This document shows positions 26,285 through 35,188 of a stretch of 64,000 nt of DNA, piece by piece. The stretch spans positions 291,615 to 355,614 of the forward strand of contig NZ_QKMR01000001.1 in assembly GCF_003208175.1 (NCBI RefSeq), in the 5' to 3' direction. The translations under genes were made by a program, and so were the position numbers. Position 1 is the stretch's first letter. Each line of letters opens with the position of its first letter. The notes below the pieces were generated by a model. It was not told where the DNA came from. It saw only the letters and a program-made list of their open reading frames with translations, and made no database searches. Source of the DNA: Ruminiclostridium sufflavum DSM 19573 (GTDB lineage Bacteria > Bacillota > Clostridia > Acetivibrionales > DSM-1351).

Positions 26285-28522
26285 CTACTTTTTATTTCCA
26301 GCAACAAGTCTATGAATGACAAGTTCTTCCGACTCCCCATCCTTTGGCAGTACAATACCCAAATCTGAGGATTGCGCTTCTTTTATATAGCTGTCCGGTA
26401 CATCGCCGCTGTGATAATATGTACCGTCATAATAGTATACAAGTTCATCATCTAAGGGCTTATCTATGTCAAAATATTGTTTTTGCACAGTCCCGGTAAT
26501 AGCCCCTTCCGCATCATGCATAGGGCGGAAAGTAAGCTGTGCCAAATTTTTTCTGCTGTCTGCATCAGCCCTTGCGCTATGTATGTCAGCAGCCTTTACA
26601 GGGCTGTCCTTCAATTGATAAAAATTAATCCTTACCTGCTCCACTCCCTCCTTCCATTGTATCTGGGAGGGGTCTACCTCTATTGTATCAATCTCGCTGA
26701 TTGGTGAAAAATCTATAAAGCCCGTCTGATTTTTTAAACCGTTTACAGACTTAACCTTACCGTCTGAATATATTAATTTACCGGAAAGAGACACCACACT
26801 TCCATTTGGATTTTCCACCACAGTCAAGTCCCAAGGCTCTCCCTCATCATATTCCATCGAAAGATCAGGTTTGAAGTTCCATGTGTTATTTAAGCCTGTC
26901 AAGCCATTCTCATAATCATCATAAGTTGCTCTGATTCTGACTTGTTTTATTTGCACACCCCCGTCTTCCGGCAAATTGTTATTTACATAAACATTAAACT
27001 GATTTGTACTGAAGGGAGAAGAAATAACAATGGTATCACTGTTGCTTGATATAGGCGAAACCTCATACTGCCTGCCGTTTTTCAAAACATATGTCAAAGC
27101 ATAGCTGTATGGATTTGTGCTTGGCAAACCTGTGCGGCTCACAATCTTATAATCCTTATTATTTTCTATGATTTTTATTTGTTCAGATTTATTAGGTAAA
27201 TTGCCCGGAGTAATATAATAGAAATCCAGCAGTACATAATTGACAGCATTATCAAAATCCACATTTGCAGCACGAAATGTTGCGCTCTGTACGCCTAGCG
27301 CAGCCGCAGGCAGAATGACCCGGGCATTTTCACTTGGAATCCACGGTGAAGTATACGGCGTAAGCTTTGTTTCTATTTCAAAGGTAACTATGTACTGGTA
27401 TTGGTAGGATGCTTTAAAAATTCCGCCTTCGTAGTATCCGTCAGCCTCAAGTGTCCAGTTTGAGCAATCCTCCTGTGTGAATGTATGTGACGGTTCCGGC
27501 TGCAATGTTGGATATTTGACATTAACCTGCACTGACTTTATTTTATTCTGGCTGAGATCATCCATAATAGTAAAATTAATCGTTAGGCTTCGGTTATCCA
27601 CTCTTGAAAAATGTTTTTCCCATTCGTTTTCATTAAATCTCTTGAACTGCGAGCCCATAGGACTGACATTAAAATCAACCACTTGATTTTCTTTGTAATT
27701 CCTGCTGAACGAAGAAGTCTGATTCAAGGAAAATTGGTCTGCATGAGCCTCACCCAAAAGCTTTACAGCATCGTCAACAGCTTTGTTAACAAGTCCTTCC
27801 AAGGTAATCCATGCCCAGTCATAAACCCTTTGCTTCATTTCCTCGTCAGGATTGGGTATATTCCATTTAATATCTGTGTTTCCGGCATCCGAGTTCTTTA
27901 GGTATTCCTTAACTGCCGCTTTCCTGCTGGTTTCCTTGCCCCATATATTCCGATCAACCTCCACTGTTTTCTCATATTCAAAAGCCAGTACAGAATCATA
28001 TTTTACGGTGACATCTACTGCGGGAAGCTTAGATAAAGCCATACCTTCATATTGCATAAAGAAAGGCGAAACTCCCTGATCCCCTGGTCCAAAGGCATCC
28101 TTAAAGCAATTTACCGCTTCCTGATCCGGAAGGAATATATCAAATGTAGCCTGATTTTCTGCAAATTGAGCAGGAGTGGCATTTGCAACCTGCTTTTCAC
28201 CTTTTAAATCATATGTAAAAAAGCTGGTAATATTTACCCAGTTTAGTTGTCCGAATACAATGTCTTGTCCCAAATATTGTTTTACAACACTTCTTTCCTC
28301 ATCACTTACATACAGCTCAACAGTAAAATTACAATTGCCTGTAATGCCGGTGTCAGTAACAAATTCCCTCAGAGTAAACATTTCCTGTCCAATGGTTTTA
28401 TCTATAGCAAATCGAGGTGTGGGTACGATATACCACGTATTTAAATCGTCAAAATCACCATAGACTGTTACCCTCTGTGAATCTCCATAATTAAAAACTA
28501 TACTTTTCTGAATATTGATCAT
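26285..28522 (-). CDS. Large uncharacterised beta-rich protein, first gene of operon A
   Basis: 745 aa, no signal peptide. The N-terminal region begins SIVFNYGDSQRVTVYGDFDD, then LNTWYIVPTPRFAID. A mixed region (about 230-290) carries an amphipathic helix around VYDWAWITLEGLVNKAVDDA. It is followed by several beta-sandwich-like units: TFTQEDCSNWTLEADGYY, ATFRAANVDFDNAVNYVLLD, YSYALTYVLKNGRQYEVSPI, GVQIKQVRIRATYDDYENG and EQVRINFYQLKDSPV. The start has GGGGGGTTTTGTA upstream. Its promoter is good (28594-28622), so the operon should be well expressed when induced. I do not recognise the family; abundance of Tyr/Asn and strands suggests a surface, carbohydrate-binding or particle-forming role, without direct proof. 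Confidence 0.7.
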   Translation of the reverse strand: MINIQKSIVFNYGDSQRVTVYGDFDDLNTWYIVPTPRFAIDKTIGQEMFTLREFVTDTGITGNCNFTVELYVSDEERSVVKQYLGQDIVFGQLNWVNITSFFTYDLKGEKQVANATPAQFAENQATFDIFLPDQEAVNCFKDAFGPGDQGVSPFFMQYEGMALSKLPAVDVTVKYDSVLAFEYEKTVEVDRNIWGKETSRKAAVKEYLKNSDAGNTDIKWNIPNPDEEMKQRVYDWAWITLEGLVNKAVDDAVKLLGEAHADQFSLNQTSSFSRNYKENQVVDFNVSPMGSQFKRFNENEWEKHFSRVDNRSLTINFTIMDDLSQNKIKSVQVNVKYPTLQPEPSHTFTQEDCSNWTLEADGYYEGGIFKASYQYQYIVTFEIETKLTPYTSPWIPSENARVILPAAALGVQSATFRAANVDFDNAVNYVLLDFYYITPGNLPNKSEQIKIIENNKDYKIVSRTGLPSTNPYSYALTYVLKNGRQYEVSPISSNSDTIVISSPFSTNQFNVYVNNNLPEDGGVQIKQVRIRATYDDYENGLTGLNNTWNFKPDLSMEYDEGEPWDLTVVENPNGSVVSLSGKLIYSDGKVKSVNGLKNQTGFIDFSPISEIDTIEVDPSQIQWKEGVEQVRINFYQLKDSPVKAADIHSARADADSRKNLAQLTFRPMHDAEGAITGTVQKQYFDIDKPLDDELVYYYDGTYYHSGDVPDSYIKEAQSSDLGIVLPKDGESEELVIHRLVAGNKK

Positions 28523-28593
28523 TACAAAACCCCCCTGAAAATTTTATAATCATCCATAGCAGCGCCGTCATGAATGGTATCATTCTTACAATC

Positions 28594-28622
28594 ATATTAC
28601 TTCATTATAAATGACATGTCAA
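28594..28622 (-). promoter_or_regulatory. Promoter of operon A with palindrome over the -35
   Basis: On the minus strand: TTGACA (28617-28622), 17-bp spacer, TAATAT (28594-28599). A perfect 10-bp palindrome TGACATGTCA (28612-28621) overlaps the -35 and is a candidate regulator site, possibly for the divergently encoded response regulator. Confidence 0.65.
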
Positions 28623-28848
28623 TAATTATTTGTTTTAGGATATAATTATATTAATATGTCTTTTACTGGTATTATAATGGCATGTATTATAATTATTTTC
28701 TGCTATTCTACCACTATCCTTTAATTTATAATTAAATTTGTCATTTTAAATGAATATTACTCAAAAACAAATAGTCATAATTAATGAATCTTATTGAGTT
28801 TTTCTTAATTTTATGATAACCTAATACTTACAAATGCAATTGCCAAGG

Positions 28849-28869
28849 AAAAAGTCAGTTACTATCGGC
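28849..28869 (+). repeat. Left-end copy of dispersed repeat
   Basis: AAGTCAGTTACTATCGGCCG is present here and matches 19 of 20 bases of the copy at 60599. The match ends abruptly after the GGCCG. It lies in the spacer between operon A and the response regulator gene. Confidence 0.5.
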
Positions 28870-28975
28870 CGGCAGAAGCTCTTTGCAGTTGCTTTCTTGA
28901 TTTTTATACAGCTACCCGGTGTAAAGGCTTGTAAACCTTACCGAACTTTTGTCCTGATTGGGCATGGAGGTTAAA

Positions 28976-29569
28976 ATGGACGAAATATTTAATATAATTA
29001 TCATTGATGATGATCGTGGAATAATTGAGGCAATTAAGGCAAATCTGCCAAGCGAGTATATTGTCGACGGCTATACCAACTCAAAGGAAGGGATAGACGC
29101 AATTAAAGAAAACAAATACGATCTCCTCATTCTTGACTATTTTATAGATAATCTAAACGCAGAAGCAGTTACGGAAAAAATAAGAAAATTCGATGACGAA
29201 ATTTATATAATGCTATTAACAGGCAGAGCTGAAGAGGTTCCGGCAATAGAAACCCTGAAAAAAACAGATATTCAAATGTACTGCGAGAAATCGGCGCATT
29301 TTGAAAAAATACTAATAATGATTGAATCGGCCATAAAATCAATCTGTCATTCAAGAAAAGACGGAAGCTTTGGAATACGGCTGAAAAAATTACGAAAAAA
29401 TGCAAATTTAAGTCAGGAAGATTTGGGAAAGCTTCTGGGGCTTGGAAGAACTGCCGTTGCAAATTGGGAAACAAATCAAACAGAACCGACAGGCGAAAAT
29501 ATTAAAAAGCTTGCAGATTTATTCAAGGTTACCACAGACTTTTTACTGGGATATAAGGCTAATTTTTAA
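28976..29569 (+). CDS. Response regulator with receiver domain fused to an XRE-type helix-turn-helix
   Basis: 197 aa. Receiver domain (1-115): acidic pocket DDD at 11-13, phospho-acceptor Asp54 in LLILDYF, Thr in LLTGRAE, and Lys in YCEKSAH. The output domain (about 130-195) is a Cro/C1-type HTH: IRLKKLRKNANLSQEDLGKL, LGRTAVANWETNQTEPTGEN and LADLFKVTTDFLLGY. Most receivers carry winged-helix, LuxR or Fis outputs; an XRE output is uncommon. ATG 28976 follows GGAGGTTAAA. 27 bp separate it from the kinase gene. It probably regulates the divergent operon A, and perhaps operon B, in response to the kinase. Confidence 0.88.
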   Translation: MDEIFNIIIIDDDRGIIEAIKANLPSEYIVDGYTNSKEGIDAIKENKYDLLILDYFIDNLNAEAVTEKIRKFDDEIYIMLLTGRAEEVPAIETLKKTDIQMYCEKSAHFEKILIMIESAIKSICHSRKDGSFGIRLKKLRKNANLSQEDLGKLLGLGRTAVANWETNQTEPTGENIKKLADLFKVTTDFLLGYKANF

Positions 29570-29596
29570 TGCGGGGGCTTTGGCAAGGAGGCTTGT

Positions 29597-31414
29597 ATGT
29601 CAGGTGAGCCGATTAAAATTTCAATATATGCAGCATCTGTAGGAACTTTAATTGTTCTTTTATTTATTATATACAGAGTAAAGCATAAAAATCAGCTTCA
29701 TTGGATTTGCTCTGCAAATGTGCTTCTCTCTCTTGCCTGGACAATACTCCAGATGACAAGAGATGTCTTTTGCTATACCTTTTTCGGAATTTTCACCACC
29801 GCAGAATCAATCCTTACTTTCTTTATGCCCTGTACCCTGCTTCTGCTTTCTATAACATTAATGAAGGACAGAATTAAACACACAGCTGTATATATTTTAA
29901 TTTTTACACCTCCCGTAATAAGCAGCTTTTTATACCTCACCAGCAGCATACACAAGCTTTTTATTATAAGCAGAAGCTCTGACGCAATCGTTGCAGGGCC
30001 TTACTATTACATCCATTATACCTGGCAGATTGTATATCTCACTGTTTCAATTTTTTATGTCGTGTATTTCAGCTTGAAGTATACGGGACATCTGTCCAAA
30101 CAAAATCTCCTTTTTATTATAGGCATTCTTGTTCCGATTCTTTTTGAATATGTCAGCTATTTCACTTATACAAAGGACTCAAGGATATCCTATCTTCCCG
30201 GCTGTCTTTACGCGTTAACCTATTCCTTTGCAGCCGTATGCCTTACTATTTCCATATACAAATATAACTTTATGGTCAGCATACCAATATCCACCAAGAG
30301 CATCGTGGATCACTTCAGCGACTCTTTTTTAGTTGTCGATTATAGAAATAATGTTCTGGAAATGAATCGTAACTTTAAAGAAAATTTTGGAAATTATATA
30401 TATAGAGATAAAATAAACGTATTTGAAGTTCTGGATAACAACCTTTTTGAGGATTTCAACAAAAGGCTGGAGGAAAGCATAAAGCTCTCCAAAAGCAGCA
30501 AGCAAACCATTAAATTTGAATACCAATTCAAAATAAGAGTAAGAAAATATTTTAATATCGAAATAATTCCTATTTTTAAAAACAAGCGATTTATGGCTAC
30601 GCTTGTCTTTCTTAAGGATATCAGCATTCATAAGCAATTACTTGAACTGAAAGAGGAAAATACTCTAAGACTCATTGAAAAAGAACGCTTAATTTCCTTA
30701 AATCAGCTAATAGGAGGCTTAGCACATAATATAAAATCTCCTCTTATGGCTTCCTCAGGAGGGATTTCCGTTCTGGAAAAAAATACGCACAAGATTGATG
30801 CTCTGTTGTCAGAGTTAAATATATATTCTAAATCACCCGAATTTATAACTACAATAAATGATATGAAGAAATGGGAAAATCAGATAAAACAGTATTTGAT
30901 TTATATATCTGATATTGTCTCGGCAGTAAAAGACCAGACAACCAGCATGAACAGCCCTGAAAATGCCGGCTTTACAGTTGAGAAGCTTCTTAATCAGGTT
31001 ACCGTTCTAATGGAATTCGAGCTTAAAAAAGCAAAATGTGTTCTCAATAAAAACCTCAAGGTAAGCCCGGACACCTTGATTAACGGCAATATAACCGCGC
31101 TTACACAAATACTGGATAATATTGTCATAAACTCAATTCAATCCTACGGCAATAACGGAGGTTTTATAAACTTAACCGTTGAAAAAGATCCTAAGGGAAT
31201 TGTTATTATAGTACAAGACAACGGCAGCGGAATCGCTCCTGAAATATTGCAGAAGCTTTTTGTTGAAATGGTTACAACAAAAGGAAGCGACGGCTCAGGA
31301 TTAGGGCTGTATCTTGCCGGTATTGCCGTTAAAGGGCAATTTAACGGTTCAATTTACATTGATTCTGAATTAAATAAAGGAACCGAGGTTCATATATTTT
31401 TGCCTCTGGCATAA
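29597..31414 (+). CDS. Membrane sensor histidine kinase (7TM-type N-terminus, PAS, HATPase)
   Basis: 605 aa. About seven hydrophobic segments span residues 10-225, as in kinases with a 7TM sensor module; a PAS-like domain (about 235-350) follows, including SDSFLVVDYRNNVLEMN. The H-box is GLAHNIKSPLM with His377, followed by an unusually long helical linker. The ATPase domain shows the N-box LTQILDNIVINSIQS, G1 DNGSGI and G2 GSGLGLYLAG. Start ATG follows AAGGAGGCTTGT. The cognate regulator is the preceding gene. The ligand is unknown; the membrane-embedded sensor suggests a hydrophobic or envelope-derived signal. Confidence 0.92.
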   Translation: MSGEPIKISIYAASVGTLIVLLFIIYRVKHKNQLHWICSANVLLSLAWTILQMTRDVFCYTFFGIFTTAESILTFFMPCTLLLLSITLMKDRIKHTAVYILIFTPPVISSFLYLTSSIHKLFIISRSSDAIVAGPYYYIHYTWQIVYLTVSIFYVVYFSLKYTGHLSKQNLLFIIGILVPILFEYVSYFTYTKDSRISYLPGCLYALTYSFAAVCLTISIYKYNFMVSIPISTKSIVDHFSDSFLVVDYRNNVLEMNRNFKENFGNYIYRDKINVFEVLDNNLFEDFNKRLEESIKLSKSSKQTIKFEYQFKIRVRKYFNIEIIPIFKNKRFMATLVFLKDISIHKQLLELKEENTLRLIEKERLISLNQLIGGLAHNIKSPLMASSGGISVLEKNTHKIDALLSELNIYSKSPEFITTINDMKKWENQIKQYLIYISDIVSAVKDQTTSMNSPENAGFTVEKLLNQVTVLMEFELKKAKCVLNKNLKVSPDTLINGNITALTQILDNIVINSIQSYGNNGGFINLTVEKDPKGIVIIVQDNGSGIAPEILQKLFVEMVTTKGSDGSGLGLYLAGIAVKGQFNGSIYIDSELNKGTEVHIFLPLA

Positions 31415-31517
31415 AAAATGCATTATTATGATTTTCTAGTCTTTGTTGACAATTCCATTATTTGAGTGATATATTAATTTTTGCTATAACAATTATATGT
31501 TGAGGAGGAAATATGGT

Positions 31518-31895
31518 ATGGGACCAGTATTCAGAATAGCAATCAAGTCATCGGAGGGCAAATATTTATATCACAATTCTGACGGCAGTTTATCCTTTGA
31601 AAATTGTGACATCATGGAGCCGGAAGTACAATTTTATGCTCCTATAGGAACAAGTGTATTCCTACAGTCATACAAAAGAAATCTCATAAGTCTTGATAGC
31701 AATAATTCGCTTGTATTAACAGGAAACAACACATCAATAAGCGAAAACGAAATATTCAGCGCTGTATTTATAGGAGCAAATAAAGTAGCGGTAAGAGCAA
31801 GCAACGGAATGTTTGTTCATTCAGGCTTACTTTCCGCATGCAGTAACAGCATTAGTGATAATGAAATATTTGAAATTATTCATCTTTACATATAA
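31518..31895 (+). CDS. Small beta-trefoil (fascin-like) protein
   Basis: 125 aa with three internal repeats typical of a beta-trefoil: IKSSEGKYLYHNSDGSLSFE, NLISLDSNNSLVLTGNNTSI and VRASNGMFVHSGLLSACSN, each a G-K/M-Y/F-L/V-x-x strand followed by an Asn/Ser-rich turn. Fascin-like and lectin trefoils bind carbohydrate or protein ligands. No signal peptide. The ATG at 31518 is preceded by TGAGGAGGAAATATGGT. It lies 103 bp after the histidine kinase on the same strand and before a terminator, so it may be part of that transcript or have its own promoter (a TTGACA is present at 31447). Confidence 0.75.
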   Translation: MGPVFRIAIKSSEGKYLYHNSDGSLSFENCDIMEPEVQFYAPIGTSVFLQSYKRNLISLDSNNSLVLTGNNTSISENEIFSAVFIGANKVAVRASNGMFVHSGLLSACSNSISDNEIFEIIHLYI

Positions 31896-31955
31896 GAGCT
31901 ATTTTTAAAGACTTATTTTAAAAAAACAGTATTCCTTTCAGTTAATCATATTTAC

Positions 31956-32010
31956 AAAAAGGACCTGTGTCAACAGACCTCTTATATGTCTATCAGCACA
32001 GGTTCTTTTT
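31956..32010. terminator. Bidirectional terminator
   Basis: Arms AAAAAGGACCTGTG (31956-31969) and CACAGGTTCTTTTT (31997-32010) pair at 13 of 14 positions with a G-T wobble; T tract on both strands. Serves the trefoil gene and the convergent xylanase gene. Confidence 0.85.
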
Positions 32011-32051
32011 GAAATATGTATAAGCGTTCTATACTTCCGTTTTACATAAGC

Positions 32052-34070
32052 TTACGGAACAACTGTGTAAACCTTATCTGTAGGAGTGTTGACATCAACA
32101 CCCTTGGCTTTGAACAGCTGGCTCAGTGTTACAAACTGGTAACCCTTGTTCTGAAGCGTAGGAATTATTATATCCAAGGCTTCAGGAGTAGGATGAGGCA
32201 GCGGCTGATTGTCATGCAGCAATATTATCGCGCCGTCCTGAGCTCCGTTTATGGCGCAGTCTGCTCTGGCCTGAGCTGTTGTAGCAGATCCTCCGCTCCA
32301 ATCATTACATATAACACCCTGTACAAATATCAAATCAATCGCACTGTACATTGTCTGGCTGTATGCAAGATTTGGCGCGCGGAAAAACTTAGGGGTCTGC
32401 CCTGAATACTGCTTAATAGCAGCAGTAGTATTATCAATCTTAGTCTTGATATCAGATGCAGACATAGAGTTCATGCTGGAATAATCCCAAGAGTGATTGC
32501 CTATTTCATGGCCTCCGTCATTAACCCTTTTAATAACAGCTGCTGTCGAAGAGCTGATGTTTTGTCCGATCATCATAAATGTTGCTTTTACGCCATATTT
32601 GTCAAGCTTGTCAAGTACCAATGGCGTTAAAGTCGCACTGGGACCGTCATCGAAAGTCAAAGCAATAAGCTTCTTAGTCGGATCCACAGGTGTGTCACCT
32701 CCGTCTCCGCCACCTACTGTTATCGTTCCCAATTGGATAATTCCTAAAAGATGCTGTTTTATCTTGGCAAAATCCAGAGAATCCATTGAACCGTTCTGGT
32801 CAACATCACCGGCAGCAGGCAAAGAATCCTTCAAGCCCAACAAATACTGCTTGTATATGGCATAGTCAAGAGCATCTACAGCACCGCTTCCATCAACATC
32901 ACCAAGCAATATTGTCTCACCCGTACCCGGATCAGGATTAGTAGCACCATCCTTGCTGAAAGAGAAGGAACCAATATTAACCGGTCCGCTAAAGCAAAGG
33001 TACAAATCCTTTACACCTGAAACACCGCTGACAGTAGTGGATAAATCCTTGTAAGTATCCCAGCCTCCTGTAGCAGGTACAGTCAGAGAACCAATAATTG
33101 TACCGGTCGAGCTGCCGGTTCTTACTTGAATAGTTGTACTGGAGCTGTTGCCGTTAGCAACATGAGCTTTAAAGGAAGCTGCGCCGGTTCCGAAATTGAT
33201 ATTTTTATATGCAAGATAATTGCCGTTTTCAATATACCCTACACCATTTCCTGAATCCGTTCCTATTTTTTCAACAGTTGAAGAATTGGTATCATTATAG
33301 CTTGATGAATCTATTGCTGTAAAAGCACTTTTTTCATCAACCGGATCTGGATCTGGATCCGGATCTGGAGTAGTTGAGCCGCCTACATCAATTGTCATTT
33401 TAGTCATATTAGCTTGACCGCTGCTCTGATATCCCTCAACAACCATAGAAACCTCGTACATTTTCCCCATTTGCATTCCTTTAGCTTCCCACGCTTTAAA
33501 GTGGTCACTGACGGTTATTGTTCCGCTGGTACGCTTCTGCTGACGAACACTCCAATATTGTTCAAAGGTTGTATTACCCTTGATTGAAGGCTGATTTACA
33601 CGAGTAGTCTGGTATAAATCATACACAGCACCATCAACGGTAATTGTGCCCTTGGATGTTGATCCTGGTGGCCTCCAGCTCCCCCAACTATCTACAATGT
33701 AATATTCTACAAGCGGACTACTGGTCCACCCATAGACAGACAAATATGAATTTCCTGATGGCTGGTAGTCACATGTGTAATTTACCTTTATGGACCCAAG
33801 CTGCTGCCAGGTCTTGGTCTCATCGTATTTCTTACCTGTACGGAATAACGCATTATTGATATTACTCCATGAGCAGTTGAACGCACCGCCGCCGTTAAGC
33901 GTCATGCTTGTGGTTCCGCTGTCTTTCCACAGCTCATAGTCGTAGCCGTCAATTTTACCGGTTGCATTTCCGGTAAGCGTTGTTGCTGCCTGTACGTCTA
34001 AGCCAATTCCAGCCAAAATGATGGTAAAACACATTAGCACCGAAAACATTACCATCAACTTTTTGTTCAT
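32052..34070 (-). CDS. Cellulosomal bifunctional xylanase/acetyl-xylan esterase (GH11-CBM6-dockerin-CE4)
   Basis: 672 aa. Signal peptide to about residue 28 (VQA-A). GH11 catalytic domain (30-230) with nucleophile Glu122 ([11 protein letters not shown]) and acid/base Glu212 (VVEGYQSSG). A Pro-Asp linker precedes a CBM6 (about 245-375; [15 protein letters not shown]). A type I dockerin (390-447) has [20 protein letters not shown] and [20 protein letters not shown]. The C-terminal polysaccharide deacetylase domain (467-655) shows TFDDGPS (Asp473, Asp474), HEIGNHSWD (His521, His525), FFRAPN and LLHD. It cleaves the xylan backbone and removes acetyl groups, and is anchored to the cellulosome. The same architecture is known in clostridial XynA/XynU-type enzymes. 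Start follows GGGGAGAGTGCGAAA. Confidence 0.95.
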   Translation of the reverse strand: MNKKLMVMFSVLMCFTIILAGIGLDVQAATTLTGNATGKIDGYDYELWKDSGTTSMTLNGGGAFNCSWSNINNALFRTGKKYDETKTWQQLGSIKVNYTCDYQPSGNSYLSVYGWTSSPLVEYYIVDSWGSWRPPGSTSKGTITVDGAVYDLYQTTRVNQPSIKGNTTFEQYWSVRQQKRTSGTITVSDHFKAWEAKGMQMGKMYEVSMVVEGYQSSGQANMTKMTIDVGGSTTPDPDPDPDPVDEKSAFTAIDSSSYNDTNSSTVEKIGTDSGNGVGYIENGNYLAYKNINFGTGAASFKAHVANGNSSSTTIQVRTGSSTGTIIGSLTVPATGGWDTYKDLSTTVSGVSGVKDLYLCFSGPVNIGSFSFSKDGATNPDPGTGETILLGDVDGSGAVDALDYAIYKQYLLGLKDSLPAAGDVDQNGSMDSLDFAKIKQHLLGIIQLGTITVGGGDGGDTPVDPTKKLIALTFDDGPSATLTPLVLDKLDKYGVKATFMMIGQNISSSTAAVIKRVNDGGHEIGNHSWDYSSMNSMSASDIKTKIDNTTAAIKQYSGQTPKFFRAPNLAYSQTMYSAIDLIFVQGVICNDWSGGSATTAQARADCAINGAQDGAIILLHDNQPLPHPTPEALDIIIPTLQNKGYQFVTLSQLFKAKGVDVNTPTDKVYTVVP

Positions 34071-34095
34071 TTTCGCACTCTCCCCTCTTTATATT

Positions 34096-34120
34096 TTTTG
34101 TAGCGGAATATGCTACAAAA
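34096..34120 (-). promoter_or_regulatory. 9-bp inverted repeat in xylanase 5' leader (operator-like)
   Basis: TTTTGTAGC (34096-34104) and GCTACAAAA (34112-34120) are a perfect inverted repeat with a 7-nt spacer, located between the predicted start of transcription and the ribosome site. It could be a repressor operator or a leader hairpin. Confidence 0.55.
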
Positions 34121-34123
34121 GTA

Positions 34124-34160
34124 ACATATTCTACCATATTCTAGCATATTCTAGCATATT
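34124..34160 (-). repeat. 10-bp tandem repeat in xylanase promoter
   Basis: Successive units CTACCATATT, CTAGCATATT and CTAGCATATT, preceded by a partial ACATATT. The period is one DNA turn and the units overlap the predicted -10 (34138-34143) and spacer. Confidence 0.65.
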
Positions 34161-34166
34161 TCACAA
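34138..34166 (-). promoter_or_regulatory. Promoter of the xylanase/esterase gene
   Basis: On the minus strand: TTGTGA (34161-34166), 17 bp, TAGAAT (34138-34143). The -35 is itself part of the TTTCACA repeat array. Because the 10-bp repeats supply several TAGAAT copies, a neighbouring phase is also possible. Confidence 0.45.
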
Positions 34167-34206
34167 CACGTTTCACAGCAAAACTCACAATAAGTTTCAC
34201 AATTAT
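34159..34206 (-). repeat. 12-bp periodic TTTCACA array upstream of xylanase
   Basis: TTTCACA at 34159, 34171 and 34195 plus ACTCACA at 34183 give four units exactly 12 bp apart; a further isolated TTTCACA is at 34227. On the transcribed strand this reads TGTGAAA. It looks like an activator or repressor binding array. Confidence 0.55.
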
Positions 34207-34708
34207 TTACTGTTTTTTTGTTTAAATTTCACAGACACAAAATTTAATATTGTAAGACAGCGATGATTGCCGTAATGGAACTGCTTTAATTACTGATAAA
34301 ACCAGTAATTTATGTAGATATACTTATTTTTAAAAACTGCCACTTTAGCAGTATAAATCCTAATAGCGGCAGTTCATAGTTATCTTTCGTGATTGTTTTC
34401 ATCAGAGGTTCCAGTGAAGCTGCAGATGCTTCATAGCTGCTTGAATAGCTTAGGTATAAATATTAAAAAGAGAGCTTAGTGCAAGCTTTATGAATATATT
34501 AATATATTACTAAACTTGGTAATTATTGTCAATAACTCTTTTCACTTTCTTTATTCTTTTGATTTTAAATAAAAACCTTATCTTACAATGAAATTAAAAT
34601 CACAGCAGACTAAAACTGTAAAAAGTTTGATTGTTACTATCTCATGAATGATATAAAATCAAATTGTCAAATAATTAACATACTTATCAGATAATAATAT
34701 TTAAAGGA
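34207..34708. other. Non-coding region upstream of xylanase promoter
   Basis: About 500 bp of AT-rich DNA between divergent genes. No open frame with a ribosome site, and no stable hairpin, was recognised. Confidence 0.4.
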
Positions 34709-34717
34709 GTGATTGTT

Positions 34718-34990
34718 ATGAAATTAGAATTAGATGTTTATAGTTCAATTTGCGAAACAAAAACCTTTGTGATAAATGGTATAAAAGCAAGCTATAAGGA
34801 TTTCGGCAGAAAAATTGATACTCAGCCTGATAAAAGCAGACCTAATGCTTGCGGTAATATGACATTTGAATCCTTTGCACCCGCACAGCAGATTCTGGAT
34901 AAATACGGCATATCCTCCAAGGAATACAATAACATTTGCATATTGCTGAGGAGTTGTATATCCTTCGGTGTCTGCAGGCAATGCGTATAA
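34718..34990 (+). CDS. Small uncharacterised protein
   Basis: 90 aa from ATG 34718, preceded by AAAGGAGTGATTGTT. No signal peptide or transmembrane segment. Sequence features are a basic stretch ASYKDFGRKIDTQPDK, CGNMTFES and a C-terminal CISFGVCRQCV with three Cys that could bind metal. It stands alone between the xylanase and a membrane protein gene. I do not recognise it. The strong ribosome site supports expression. Confidence 0.6.
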   Translation: MKLELDVYSSICETKTFVINGIKASYKDFGRKIDTQPDKSRPNACGNMTFESFAPAQQILDKYGISSKEYNNICILLRSCISFGVCRQCV

Positions 34991-35188
34991 ATCAAATATC
35001 GCTTTTACACTCCCTATATTGCATATGGATTTTTTCGTCTGCGTGCTATATAAGGAGTATTTTTTTAATAAAGTATGGTTACAGCCGCCTGTGGCTCACA
35101 ACATAAAAGCTGGCTTGCAAGACTCTCTCACTCGGCTTTTGCCGGAATTGCCAATGCTTTTGCAAGGCTCGTCAACATGTAAATTCCC

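Noticed and set aside
34159..34233. TTTCACA repeats as a CRISPR array
   Set aside because: Units are 7 bp with 5-bp gaps; no spacers and no cas genes. Better seen as a regulatory array.
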